6,009 bases of DNA from Bacteroidia bacterium (GTDB taxonomy: Bacteria > Bacteroidota > Bacteroidia > Flavobacteriales > NORP286). Made by a program: the position numbers and the translations under genes. The stretch is from NCBI GenBank assembly GCA_016763665.1, contig JAESTI010000048.1:1-6009 (forward strand), read 5' to 3'. Under the pieces are notes generated by a model. It saw only the letters and a program-made list of their open reading frames with translations. It did no database searches and was not told where the DNA came from. Numbering within the stretch: the stretch's first letter is position 1; each line of letters starts with the position of its first letter. Positions 1 through 6,009 of this stretch are shown here, piece by piece.

Positions 1-3000
1 CCCTACTTGCTGTATCGGTTAAAGTAACTGACAATAAAGAGCCTGCTTCAACTACAATTAATATCGTGCTGTGTTTTCTGGGTCTGTTATTTTTGGCAGT
101 TTTTCTTCATTTGTTTGCTGTTTATGAACTTACAAAAATACAAGGGATGTGGAGCAACCTCATTTTGGTGCTTATTTGTGGGATGTATGCGGGATTATTT
201 GTATCCGTTCTAAAAGAAGTGGTTCCAGAATTTTTTAGTTCTCAGCTTTACGGATCTTCTCTACCATTTTCGTCTTTAGGCAATCTTTTAATTTTATCTA
301 TAATTATTTGCTGGCTCTCATGGTATTTGTATAAGGTTAAAAATGTTCTTGAGAATATCGATATTTCAAAAACTACCAACTTCACTATACTGCTGCTGAT
401 ATTATTTCTACTTGGATGGTTTACCCAATGTACATATCAGGATATCAATTTTAATTCAAAAATTCCTTTTGATATTACAAATGTCCTTAGTTCGTCCATT
501 TATACCCTCATTGGATTAACCGCTATGGGGCTATTACTTGCTACCATATTTTTCATTTCTGAGAACATTTCGTTGGTGGTTACTAATAAAGGGGTTTCAA
601 CACGTACTATTTTGGTAAATCTGTTGTTAGCCGGGCTTATATTTTTGACGATCATATTTTTAATTGGTAATGTAACTGTTGTCAACATTGGAACTCTTAT
701 TTGGTGCAACATTTTTTTGCTTACAATTCACTGGATTAAGTTAAAAGATAAAAAGGTCCGGTCATTTGCTGGTATTATGTTGCTGATCGGGATGGCTGCT
801 TTTTTCTCAACAATTCTACATATTGAATATGTAAATACTAAAGATATTGGAGTAAGAAAAGCGTTAGCTCAAAATACCATATTTGATCGTGATCCTGTAA
901 TTGAGTATTTGCTGGATGAGGCCAGGCCAAAAATAGAAGCAGATGAAAGCATTAAACTCGCTGTTGTTGATCCAGATATAGATGTGGAAAAATTCAGAAA
1001 TTATCTTCGTGGGAGCTATTTTGGTGGATACTTTAACAGGTACAGTTTTGAATTATTTTTATTTGATTCGATTGGCGATCCTGTTTTTGGAGACCCATCT
1101 TTCAGCTTAAGAAAGTTTGAAAATACTATTTTGTATGAAACAGATACTGTATTAAATGAGCATCTTCATCATCTTTTTGATGCCTCGGGAAAGATCAAAT
1201 ATTCTTTAAAAATTCCTTTGGTTGAAGGGAATCAACAACTTGGACATCTTTTTATTGAGGCGAAATCTAAACTGTTTCAAGGCAAACCAAGTTTTAATGA
1301 TGTACTATTATCTGGCAATATTCCATATAAAAAGATCCTTGAAAATTATTCATATGCGATATATAAATATTGCAAATTAGCCTACCAGCATGGGGAATAT
1401 TCCTATAGCGTTTTACCAAATGATGTATACAGCGAACCGGGATCCTTCCAAATACTAAGCTCAAATGGATTTAGCCACCTGGTATATAATGTAAATGATA
1501 ATACACTTATCGCAATTAGCAAAAAGGATATACCTTATTGGAAAATTTTGTTTACTACTTTCAGTTATTTGTTCACACTTTATTCTGTACTGGTATTAAT
1601 ATTTTATTTACCAAGAATTTTTAAGCCCTTAATACAACATCAATCTAAGTTTTATCTTGCTTTTACTGAACGGATCCAATTGACAGTGTTGACTATTATG
1701 GTTGGCCTCTTGTTTGTAATAGGGCTGGTTACAATACTTAATATATATGAGGAATATAATTCTTATCACGAACAGCGATTGAAGAGAAAAACAAAGGCTA
1801 TTTATGCAGGGTTTGAATATGAAACTGGCTTTGATCAAAAGGGGAAGGTAGTTGGGAGCAATCAACTATCTTCTTTATTAAAAAAACTTTCTTCTATTCA
1901 TTCGCTGGATATCAATTTATTCAACCATAAAGGTGAATTGATCAATGCTTCCCAAAGCAAGATCTATGAAAATGGTATTATAACTCCTCAGATGAATCCG
2001 GTTGTTCTATATGAGTTAAGAGACAATCAGGAGTCATATCATGTTGCTCAGGAAAAGGTTGGAAACTTGAATTATCTTTCTGCTTATTTACCAATTCGAG
2101 ATGAACTGAATGAGGTAGTAGCATATTTAAATATGCCGTATTTTAGAAATGAAGATGATTTAAAGAAGGATATATCTGCGTTCCTAATAACTCTTATCAA
2201 TGTTTATGCTTTTCTTTTCGTGATTATTGGATTTGTTTCTCTTATCATTACAAGACAAGTTGTTGCCCCCCTTATTATTATTGGACAAAAATTTAAGGAA
2301 ACAAAGCTTGGCAAAAGTAATGAACCAATTGAATGGACCCGGAACGATGAGATTGGAGAACTTGTTAAAGAGTATAACAAGATGGTGTACAAATTGGAAG
2401 AGAGTGCGCAGTTATTAGCAAAATCTGAACGAGAAAGTGCCTGGAGGGAAATGGCCAAACAAATTGCTCACGAGATCAAAAATCCATTGACTCCGATGAA
2501 ATTGAGTGTGCAGCACATGCAAAGGTCATGGGATGATAAATCTCCCGAAATAGATAAGAAATTCAAAAAGTTTACCAATACACTCATTCAGCAAATAGAT
2601 AATTTAACAACTATTGCTACTGCATTTTCATCATTTGCCAAAATGCCAACTCCACAAAATAAAAAAATAAATGTTGAAGAAATATTACAATCGGCTATGG
2701 GCCTGTATAGTGAAACTGCTAATATTCAAATGAATTATGAAAACATCAATGTTACAGAACCATTAATTTTTGGAGATAAGGAGCAAGTATTAAGAGTTTT
2801 TAATAATCTGTTGAATAATGCGGTGCAAGCAATCCCTGATGAAATTGATGGGAAAGTGGATATTCAATTAAGATCTGAAAATGGCCAGGTGATTGTTCAA
2901 ATAAAGGATGATGGAGTTGGTATTAAAGAAGATCAAAAAGAAAAAATATTTGTTCCCAATTTCACAACCAAAAGTTCCGGAACAGGACTTGGCTTATCAA

Positions 3001-3098
3001 TGGTTAAAAATATTGTAGAAAATGCCGGTGGAAAGGTGTGGTTTGAATCAAAAGAAAGGGAAGGAGCCATATTTTATGTTTCCTTCCCTGAATTATAG
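1..3098 (+). CDS. NtrY-like multi-pass sensor histidine kinase (5' partial)
   Basis: Membrane histidine kinase that should autophosphorylate on a histidine and pass the phosphate to a response regulator. Residues are numbered from the GTG at 66. About eight hydrophobic segments (roughly 2-20, 31-50, 71-90, 105-120, 141-164, 181-201, 203-223, 233-252) precede a soluble, probably periplasmic region (about 254-490). Membrane segments at 494-515 and 539-558 follow, then a second outside region (about 560-704), a last membrane segment (706-728) and a HAMP linker (about 728-782). The HisKA H-box is HEIKNPLTPMKLS with phospho-acceptor His802. The ATPase domain has an N-box with Asn918, G1 DDGVG (949-952 region) and G2 GTGLGL (972-977), so catalysis looks intact. 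The NPLTP H-box resembles NtrY kinases. The frame is open from the first full codon at 3, and GTG 66 falls within a hydrophobic segment, so the real start is upstream. No receiver domain or response-regulator gene is visible. The ligand is unknown. Confidence 0.93.
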   Translation, partial: LLAVSVKVTDNKEPASTTINIVLCFLGLLFLAVFLHLFAVYELTKIQGMWSNLILVLICGMYAGLFVSVLKEVVPEFFSSQLYGSSLPFSSLGNLLILSIIICWLSWYLYKVKNVLENIDISKTTNFTILLLILFLLGWFTQCTYQDINFNSKIPFDITNVLSSSIYTLIGLTAMGLLLATIFFISENISLVVTNKGVSTRTILVNLLLAGLIFLTIIFLIGNVTVVNIGTLIWCNIFLLTIHWIKLKDKKVRSFAGIMLLIGMAAFFSTILHIEYVNTKDIGVRKALAQNTIFDRDPVIEYLLDEARPKIEADESIKLAVVDPDIDVEKFRNYLRGSYFGGYFNRYSFELFLFDSIGDPVFGDPSFSLRKFENTILYETDTVLNEHLHHLFDASGKIKYSLKIPLVEGNQQLGHLFIEAKSKLFQGKPSFNDVLLSGNIPYKKILENYSYAIYKYCKLAYQHGEYSYSVLPNDVYSEPGSFQILSSNGFSHLVYNVNDNTLIAISKKDIPYWKILFTTFSYLFTLYSVLVLIFYLPRIFKPLIQHQSKFYLAFTERIQLTVLTIMVGLLFVIGLVTILNIYEEYNSYHEQRLKRKTKAIYAGFEYETGFDQKGKVVGSNQLSSLLKKLSSIHSLDINLFNHKGELINASQSKIYENGIITPQMNPVVLYELRDNQESYHVAQEKVGNLNYLSAYLPIRDELNEVVAYLNMPYFRNEDDLKKDISAFLITLINVYAFLFVIIGFVSLIITRQVVAPLIIIGQKFKETKLGKSNEPIEWTRNDEIGELVKEYNKMVYKLEESAQLLAKSERESAWREMAKQIAHEIKNPLTPMKLSVQHMQRSWDDKSPEIDKKFKKFTNTLIQQIDNLTTIATAFSSFAKMPTPQNKKINVEEILQSAMGLYSETANIQMNYENINVTEPLIFGDKEQVLRVFNNLLNNAVQAIPDEIDGKVDIQLRSENGQVIVQIKDDGVGIKEDQKEKIFVPNFTTKSSGTGLGLSMVKNIVENAGGKVWFESKEREGAIFYVSFPEL
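3045..3089 (-). terminator. Probable intrinsic terminator of the Lrp-like gene, inside the kinase 3' end
   Basis: A perfect 9-bp inverted repeat (AGGGAAGGA at 3057-3065, TCCTTCCCT at 3081-3089) encloses a 15-base loop. The loop can itself form CATA/TATG around a 3-base tip. Read on the - strand, the stem begins 29 bases past the Lrp stop codon and is followed by the T-rich run TTCTTTTGATT, as expected for a factor-independent terminator. On the + strand no T-run follows, so it is unlikely to end the kinase transcript. The large loop and interrupted T-run keep this tentative. Confidence 0.5.
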
Positions 3099-3118
3099 AT
3101 AATTTGGTGACTAATATT

Positions 3119-3616
3119 TTAATGCATTTTAGGAATTTCCTTACTGTAATCTAAAGGAACTGCCTTGCTTGCTTTATCAGTATCTAAAATAATTAGTGTT
3201 TGCATTTGGCTGATCTCCTCAACCATGCTTAACTTATTTAGTACGAACCTTTGATAAGCCTCAATATCTTTAACCATAATTTTGAGAATGAAATCAAATC
3301 CGCCTGTTACATGACAACATTCAATAACTTCATCTATTTCATGCATTTTGGATACAAAATCCTTAATTACTGAACTTTTATGGTGTGATAATCGAATCAG
3401 TGTGAAAGCCTTTATACCTAAGTTAAGCTTCTTTTCATCAACTGTTGCATGATAACTTTTTATGTAGCCACCTTGTTCCAGTTTTTTAACCCTTTCTAGT
3501 GTTGGCGCTGGGGATAATCCAATTTCTGTAGATAATTGCAAGTTGGTGATCCTGCCATTTTCCTGCAATATCTTTAAGATTTTAAGATCGATCCTATCAA
3601 GTGTATGTGCACCCAT
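3119..3616 (-). CDS. Lrp/AsnC family transcriptional regulator
   Basis: DNA-binding regulator of 165 residues, the usual length for the feast/famine (Lrp/AsnC) family. These proteins assemble as dimers and higher oligomers and often respond to amino acids or related small molecules. The N-terminal helix-turn-helix spans about residues 5-65. LDRIDLKILKILQENGR opens it, and the recognition-helix region SPAPTLERVKKLE (35-47) parallels the family's SPTPxxxRVxxLE. The C-terminal ligand-binding and oligomerisation RAM domain spans about 68-145, with the characteristic VTGGFDFIL (103-111) followed by a YQRFV helix. The ATG at 3616 gives the standard N-terminus; no Shine-Dalgarno sequence is visible, as is common in Bacteroidota. 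It converges on the kinase gene with 20 bases between stop codons, so it is a separate unit. A 15-bp dyad lies 21 bases before the start and could be its own operator. Nothing in the window identifies its ligand or targets, so a name such as lrp or asnC is not justified. Confidence 0.95.
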   Translation of the reverse strand: MGAHTLDRIDLKILKILQENGRITNLQLSTEIGLSPAPTLERVKKLEQGGYIKSYHATVDEKKLNLGIKAFTLIRLSHHKSSVIKDFVSKMHEIDEVIECCHVTGGFDFILKIMVKDIEAYQRFVLNKLSMVEEISQMQTLIILDTDKASKAVPLDYSKEIPKMH

Positions 3617-3637
3617 TTTGCTAGTAATTTAAAAATT

Positions 3638-3652
3638 TAACAAAAATTGTTA
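3638..3652. promoter_or_regulatory. 15-bp dyad upstream of the Lrp-like gene, candidate operator
   Basis: TAACAA-AAA-TTGTTA is a perfect 6-bp inverted repeat around a 3-base A/T centre, lying 21 bases upstream of the regulator's ATG. Lrp-family proteins typically bind 15-bp imperfect palindromes with an A/T-rich centre, and they often control their own genes. The size, symmetry and position fit autoregulation. The bases are not the E. coli Lrp consensus, and AT-rich DNA produces such dyads by chance, so the role is an inference. Confidence 0.35.
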
Positions 3653-3795
3653 TTCTCAAAAGTTTAGAGCAGTCCAAAATAGATATAAAAAATTTAATTT
3701 CCAAAAGAATATATTTTTAAAAAAAAATTCTTTCAAATTCACATTAACACAATATATTATATAATTTGATCTGAATACAGGGATTTAATGGTTTT

Positions 3796-3825
3796 AAAGC
3801 CAAAGTGCATTTGACCAAAGGCTTT
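3796..3825. repeat. Inverted repeat flanking the -33 element, possible regulator site
   Basis: AAAGCC (3796-3801) and GGCTTT (3820-3825) form a perfect 6-bp inverted repeat with an 18-base centre, and the promoter's -33 TTTG (3810-3813) lies inside it. A smaller CAAA/TTTG pair (3801-3804 and 3810-3813) is nested within. The placement would suit a repressor or activator site, but the second promoter at 5610 lacks it. Short arms make chance occurrence plausible. Confidence 0.25.
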
Positions 3826-3840
3826 ATGTTCGTATATTTG
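3810..3840 (+). promoter_or_regulatory. Bacteroidota-type promoter for the exported-protein gene
   Basis: TTTG (3810-3813) and TATATTTG (3833-3840) match the Bacteroidota primary sigma-factor consensus TTTG / TAnnTTTG with a 19-base spacer, within the usual range. Transcription would begin near 3846-3848, leaving a leader of about 35 bases before the ATG at 3882. The extended block 3808-3841 matches the promoter at 5608-5641 at 26 of 34 positions. Confidence 0.75.
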
Positions 3841-3881
3841 AGTATGTAATAACCAATTTTAATTCACAAAATATGTTAGTT

Positions 3882-5447
3882 ATGAAAAAAATTACTGTTT
3901 TATTTTCTCTCATATTTATTATGATTTCGAGTATTTCTTTTGCCCAGGAAGCAGAGATCAACAATGTTAGAAAAAAAGAATTTCGAGGAGTTAGAGCTAT
4001 CATTAATGAGCAAACGAAAGAATCACAAGGCTACTATATTTTTTATGTAGATGAAAAAGCCGAAGAAAAGGGTATGATTAAGTTTATACTAGAGATATAT
4101 GACCTTGATTTGAAATTATTGAAGAAAACACCAATTACTATTACCAAGCGATCAGTAATTGATGGAAGTGTGTTTAATGGCAAGAATTTTTTCTTTCTTT
4201 TCAATGATACATGGAAGAAAAAAATAACCTATGTAGTAACTGATATTAACGGTGAGATAATAAAGGAAAAGGTCGTTGAGATAGAAAAAAGAGCTACAAC
4301 TACAGCAGATGTTTATCCTGCCAACGATGCATTTTATATTGTTAAACCTTTTAAACAAAAGAAATTAGGATATTCCATTACAAAAATTGATAAAGACCTA
4401 AAAGAAATTTGGACTGTTTCTAATACGCCTGATAAAGGTTTGTTATCAATTGAAGCTGTTGAAGCAGGAAGTGACAGACTCATTTTGATCGAACTTAAAA
4501 GGCCATCATTAATATCTAAAAAAGCGTATGCTAAAATCATGTGCTTAGATGATAAAACGGGTAAACAGTTATATGAGTATCCATTATTTGATGGTGAAGC
4601 TACAGGTATTCCGTCTGCATTTTTAATTGATAAAAATGGCAATGTAATTACCGGAGGAATGTATTTTAAAGGTGAAAAGTGGAAGTCAGTAAACTCAAAC
4701 GGAATATTTTTCTTAAAACTTGGCCCGGATGGAAAAAAGCTAGTATATAAAAAGGTGGATTGGGATGAGGGAATACAAGAACTCTTAAAATCGTCTAAGA
4801 ACAAATTAGTAATTGGGAGTAAACCTAAAGTATTCTTCCATGATATCGTTCAGGCTGGAGATGGAGGCTATCAGATAATATCTGAAACTTTTCAAAAAAC
4901 CATGCCTGCTATTAGTAGTCGTTTGGGGGACATTATTTCCGGACGATATATTGGAAATATTAATGCAAAAAACGATCAAGGGAAATTTGTGAAACCACTT
5001 CGATTTGTGATCATGGATTTTATTATTTTCAATTATAATAAGGATGGTGAGATATCTAATCTTAACAAAATTGCTAAAGATGAAACCAAAATATCAATTT
5101 ATCCTCCATATGATAGTATGCCGGGATTAAAATTGGCGAAGGCTGTTAAGGAATTTGGGTACTTTGACTATGCTTTCACAACCAAAGTTCCGGGAAATGA
5201 TCAGGAAGTAATGGTGTCAAGAAACATGAGTATTGGCAATCCATATATTGGAGTTACTTCCATTGAGCAGGGTAAGGATGCGGCTACTACAAAAATTCCT
5301 ATAAAGAGAAAGACTGCCAAACAGGCAAATAGTAAAGAGAAAGATTTCGTAGGTGTAGTTAAATCAAAACCAGGATATATTTGCGTATTTTATTATGCTA
5401 AAAAGGAGCAAACTGTTCATCTTTATTTGGACAAAATAAAACTTTAA
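3882..5447 (+). CDS. Exported beta-rich protein of unknown function
   Basis: I do not recognise a characterised function. The start is placed at ATG 3882 rather than ATG 3873 because it gives a classic Sec signal peptide: MKK, a hydrophobic core, then SFA before QEAE, with cleavage predicted between residues 21 and 22. The product is 521 residues (524 from 3873), so the mature protein is probably periplasmic or outside the cell. The mature part alternates short hydrophobic strands with Asp/Asn-Gly turns such as DINGE (121-125), LDDKTGK (222-228), IDKNGN (249-254), LGPDGK (280-285) and YNKDGE (385-390), a pattern like beta-propeller blades. KEFRGV (32-37) with GYYIFYVDEK (50-59) resembles KDFVGV (487-492) with GYICVFYYAKK (498-508) at the C-terminus. 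No lipobox, catalytic motif or type IX sorting domain is evident. From memory its N-terminus resembles Bacteroidota exported proteins of the DUF6770 kind; this is unverified. It stands alone between its own promoter and terminator. Confidence 0.9.
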   Translation: MKKITVLFSLIFIMISSISFAQEAEINNVRKKEFRGVRAIINEQTKESQGYYIFYVDEKAEEKGMIKFILEIYDLDLKLLKKTPITITKRSVIDGSVFNGKNFFFLFNDTWKKKITYVVTDINGEIIKEKVVEIEKRATTTADVYPANDAFYIVKPFKQKKLGYSITKIDKDLKEIWTVSNTPDKGLLSIEAVEAGSDRLILIELKRPSLISKKAYAKIMCLDDKTGKQLYEYPLFDGEATGIPSAFLIDKNGNVITGGMYFKGEKWKSVNSNGIFFLKLGPDGKKLVYKKVDWDEGIQELLKSSKNKLVIGSKPKVFFHDIVQAGDGGYQIISETFQKTMPAISSRLGDIISGRYIGNINAKNDQGKFVKPLRFVIMDFIIFNYNKDGEISNLNKIAKDETKISIYPPYDSMPGLKLAKAVKEFGYFDYAFTTKVPGNDQEVMVSRNMSIGNPYIGVTSIEQGKDAATTKIPIKRKTAKQANSKEKDFVGVVKSKPGYICVFYYAKKEQTVHLYLDKIKL

Positions 5448-5465
5448 CAACTGTTTTAAAGTATA

Positions 5466-5497
5466 AAAAGGGATTGGGCGATCAATCCCTTTTCTTT
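5466..5497 (+). terminator. Intrinsic terminator of the exported-protein gene
   Basis: AAAAGGGATTG (5466-5476) and CAATCCCTTTT (5483-5493) form a perfect 11-bp stem with a 6-base loop, starting 19 bases after the stop codon. The T-rich run TTTTCTTT (5490-5497) forms the end of the stem and the tail. This is a textbook factor-independent terminator and marks the gene as the end of its transcription unit. The A-rich left arm could give weak activity in the other direction as well. Confidence 0.9.
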
Positions 5498-5609
5498 ATG
5501 AGCAAAATAGCAGCCATCTTATTGATGTTTTCAGCGATAAATTTATTTTACATGGAAATCCTTTCCGCTTCATTATTTTAAGGTTACCTCTTTTTGACAC
5601 CCAATTCCA

Positions 5610-5640
5610 TTTGACCATACTTTATATCTTTGTACATTTG
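5610..5640 (+). promoter_or_regulatory. Bacteroidota-type promoter for the right-edge gene
   Basis: TTTG (5610-5613) and TACATTTG (5633-5640) match TTTG / TAnnTTTG with a 19-base spacer, the same spacing as the promoter at 3810. A second perfect TAnnTTTG (TATCTTTG, 5625-5632) sits directly upstream, but no -33 element lies at a suitable distance from it. The predicted start near 5646-5648 leaves a leader of about 55 bases before ATG 5703. Upstream CATTTGACCA (5608-5617) is identical to the other promoter. Confidence 0.72.
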
Positions 5641-5702
5641 AAATATAACTTAGAAACTTTATAGCCAAAGTTTTCCTGTCTAAAACATAAATAATATATT
5701 TA

Positions 5703-6009
5703 ATGAAGAGATTAAATATTAGTAAGAAAGGAGTATTTATTATAGCGGTCACATTATTATATAATAGCTTGCAATGTGTTCAGGCGGTCAATCTTGAACA
5801 TCTAAAAGAGCTTAAGGAAAAATATATATATGTAATTCTCTATGATGAAGTAGAAGAAATTATTAAAAAGGTAGAAAAAAAAGAGGGTAAAGTAGCTGTT
5901 GAAGATTATAGAATTCGAGTAAAGAAATTTAATCATTTAATAGAATCAAGTTTAAAAACACATTGGCCTAACCCTGACCAGTTAGAATTTATAAATTTCA
6001 CAAACTATC
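5703..6009 (+). CDS. Probable exported protein of unknown function (3' partial)
   Basis: The frame is open from ATG 5703 to the right edge, giving 102 codons. ATG 5703 is the first start after an in-frame stop at 5688. The N-terminus (MKRLNISKKG, then a hydrophobic core VFIIAVTLLY) looks like a Sec signal peptide, with likely cleavage after VQA at about residue 28. Cys25 lies in SLQC, a poor lipobox, so lipoprotein status is possible but not favoured. The visible mature part is charged and Lys/Glu-rich, with a probable helical stretch (about 43-60, DEVEEIIKKVEKKEG) followed by a WPNP motif (about 89-92). I recognise no family, and most of the domain may lie beyond the edge. The well-formed promoter upstream and the signal peptide support a real gene. 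It is separated from the previous gene by a strong terminator, so it is not in an operon with it. Confidence 0.78.
   Translation, partial: MKRLNISKKGVFIIAVTLLYNSLQCVQAVNLEHLKELKEKYIYVILYDEVEEIIKKVEKKEGKVAVEDYRIRVKKFNHLIESSLKTHWPNPDQLEFINFTNY

Larger units (their letters stand above)
3617..3872. other. AT-rich divergent intergenic spacer
   Basis: This 256-base spacer separates the divergently oriented regulator and exported-protein genes. It contains the dyad at 3638-3652, an A/T-rich stretch with a run of nine A (3719-3727), an inverted repeat at 3796-3825 and the rightward promoter at 3810-3840. I see no RNA gene or credible small protein gene in it. Confidence 0.7.
5448..5702. other. Intergenic spacer with terminator and promoter
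   Basis: This 255-base spacer holds the terminator at 5466-5497 and the promoter at 5610-5640. Between them (about 5498-5607) I see no convincing element. A 27-codon open frame from ATG 5498 to TAA 5581 encodes a hydrophobic peptide but abuts the terminator tail and has no visible promoter or ribosome site. Confidence 0.7.

Noticed and set aside
500..2458. Several 63-84 codon open frames overlapping the kinase on both strands.
   Set aside because: All lie inside the kinase coding frame with no independent signals; their hydrophobic content mirrors the kinase membrane segments.
3675..3705. A possible - strand promoter for the Lrp-like gene: CAAA at 3702-3705 and CTATTTTG (complement of 3675-3682) 19 bases apart.
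   Set aside because: The -7 element misses the TA of TAnnTTTG at the right spacing, so it is no better than other A/T-rich matches nearby. The regulator's promoter remains unplaced.
3719..3727. A run of nine A preceded by five T in the divergent spacer.
   Set aside because: Homopolymer runs are expected in this base composition, and there is no hairpin next to it that would make it a terminator.
4334..4804. A 156-codon open frame on the - strand inside the exported-protein gene.
   Set aside because: It lies wholly antisense to a gene with a clear signal peptide, promoter and terminator. Its translation shows no domain or plausible start context and looks like a reverse-frame shadow.
5498..5581. 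A 27-codon open frame encoding a hydrophobic, single-helix-like peptide just after the terminator.
   Set aside because: It begins on the terminator's T-tail, has no promoter or ribosome site, and short hydrophobic frames are common by chance in T-rich DNA. It could be reconsidered if transcript or conservation data appeared.
3798..5671. AGCCAAAGT occurs at 3798-3806 and at 5663-5671, near both promoters.
   Set aside because: It is upstream of one promoter and downstream of the other, and a shared 9-mer between two such spacers is close to chance.
1..6009. Search for mobile elements, CRISPR arrays, tRNA/rRNA genes, toxin-antitoxin pairs and defence genes.
   Set aside because: No transposase, regularly spaced repeats, cloverleaf or rRNA-like sequence, and no recognisable defence domain was seen on either strand.

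Overview
The window looks like an AT-rich chromosomal segment from a member of the Bacteroidota (Cytophagia/Sphingobacteriia-like; the exact lineage cannot be fixed from this piece). Four things point that way. GC content is low, roughly one third by eye. Start codons lack Shine-Dalgarno sequences. Two upstream regions carry the Bacteroidota-type promoter TTTG-N19-TAnnTTTG. The first gene is a very large NtrY-like membrane histidine kinase of a type common in that phylum.

Layout. The left half (to 3098, + strand) is one multi-pass sensor histidine kinase. Its reading frame is open to the left edge, so its true start lies outside the window. It faces an Lrp/AsnC-family regulator on the - strand (3119-3616), with only 20 bases between the two stop codons. 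The likely terminator of the Lrp gene is a hairpin inside the last codons of the kinase. A 256-base AT-rich divergent spacer (3617-3872) follows. It holds a 15-bp dyad close to the Lrp start and a clear promoter for the rightward gene. That gene (start best placed at 3882, stop at 5447) encodes an exported, beta-rich protein of unknown function and ends in a strong hairpin/U-tract terminator (5466-5497). After a second spacer with a closely similar promoter, a further gene begins at 5703. It encodes a probably exported protein of unknown function and runs off the right edge.

How the parts may relate. The kinase and the Lrp-like regulator are separate convergent units; no response regulator is visible, so the kinase's partner is outside the window or elsewhere. 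The two exported-protein genes are separate transcription units, but their promoters match at 26 of 34 positions, including CATTTGACCA at the -33 region, so they may be co-regulated. No mobile elements, CRISPR arrays, tRNA or rRNA genes were seen. There is no clear sign of a new defence or metabolic system. The points worth a second look are regulatory architecture and the uncharacterised exported proteins.
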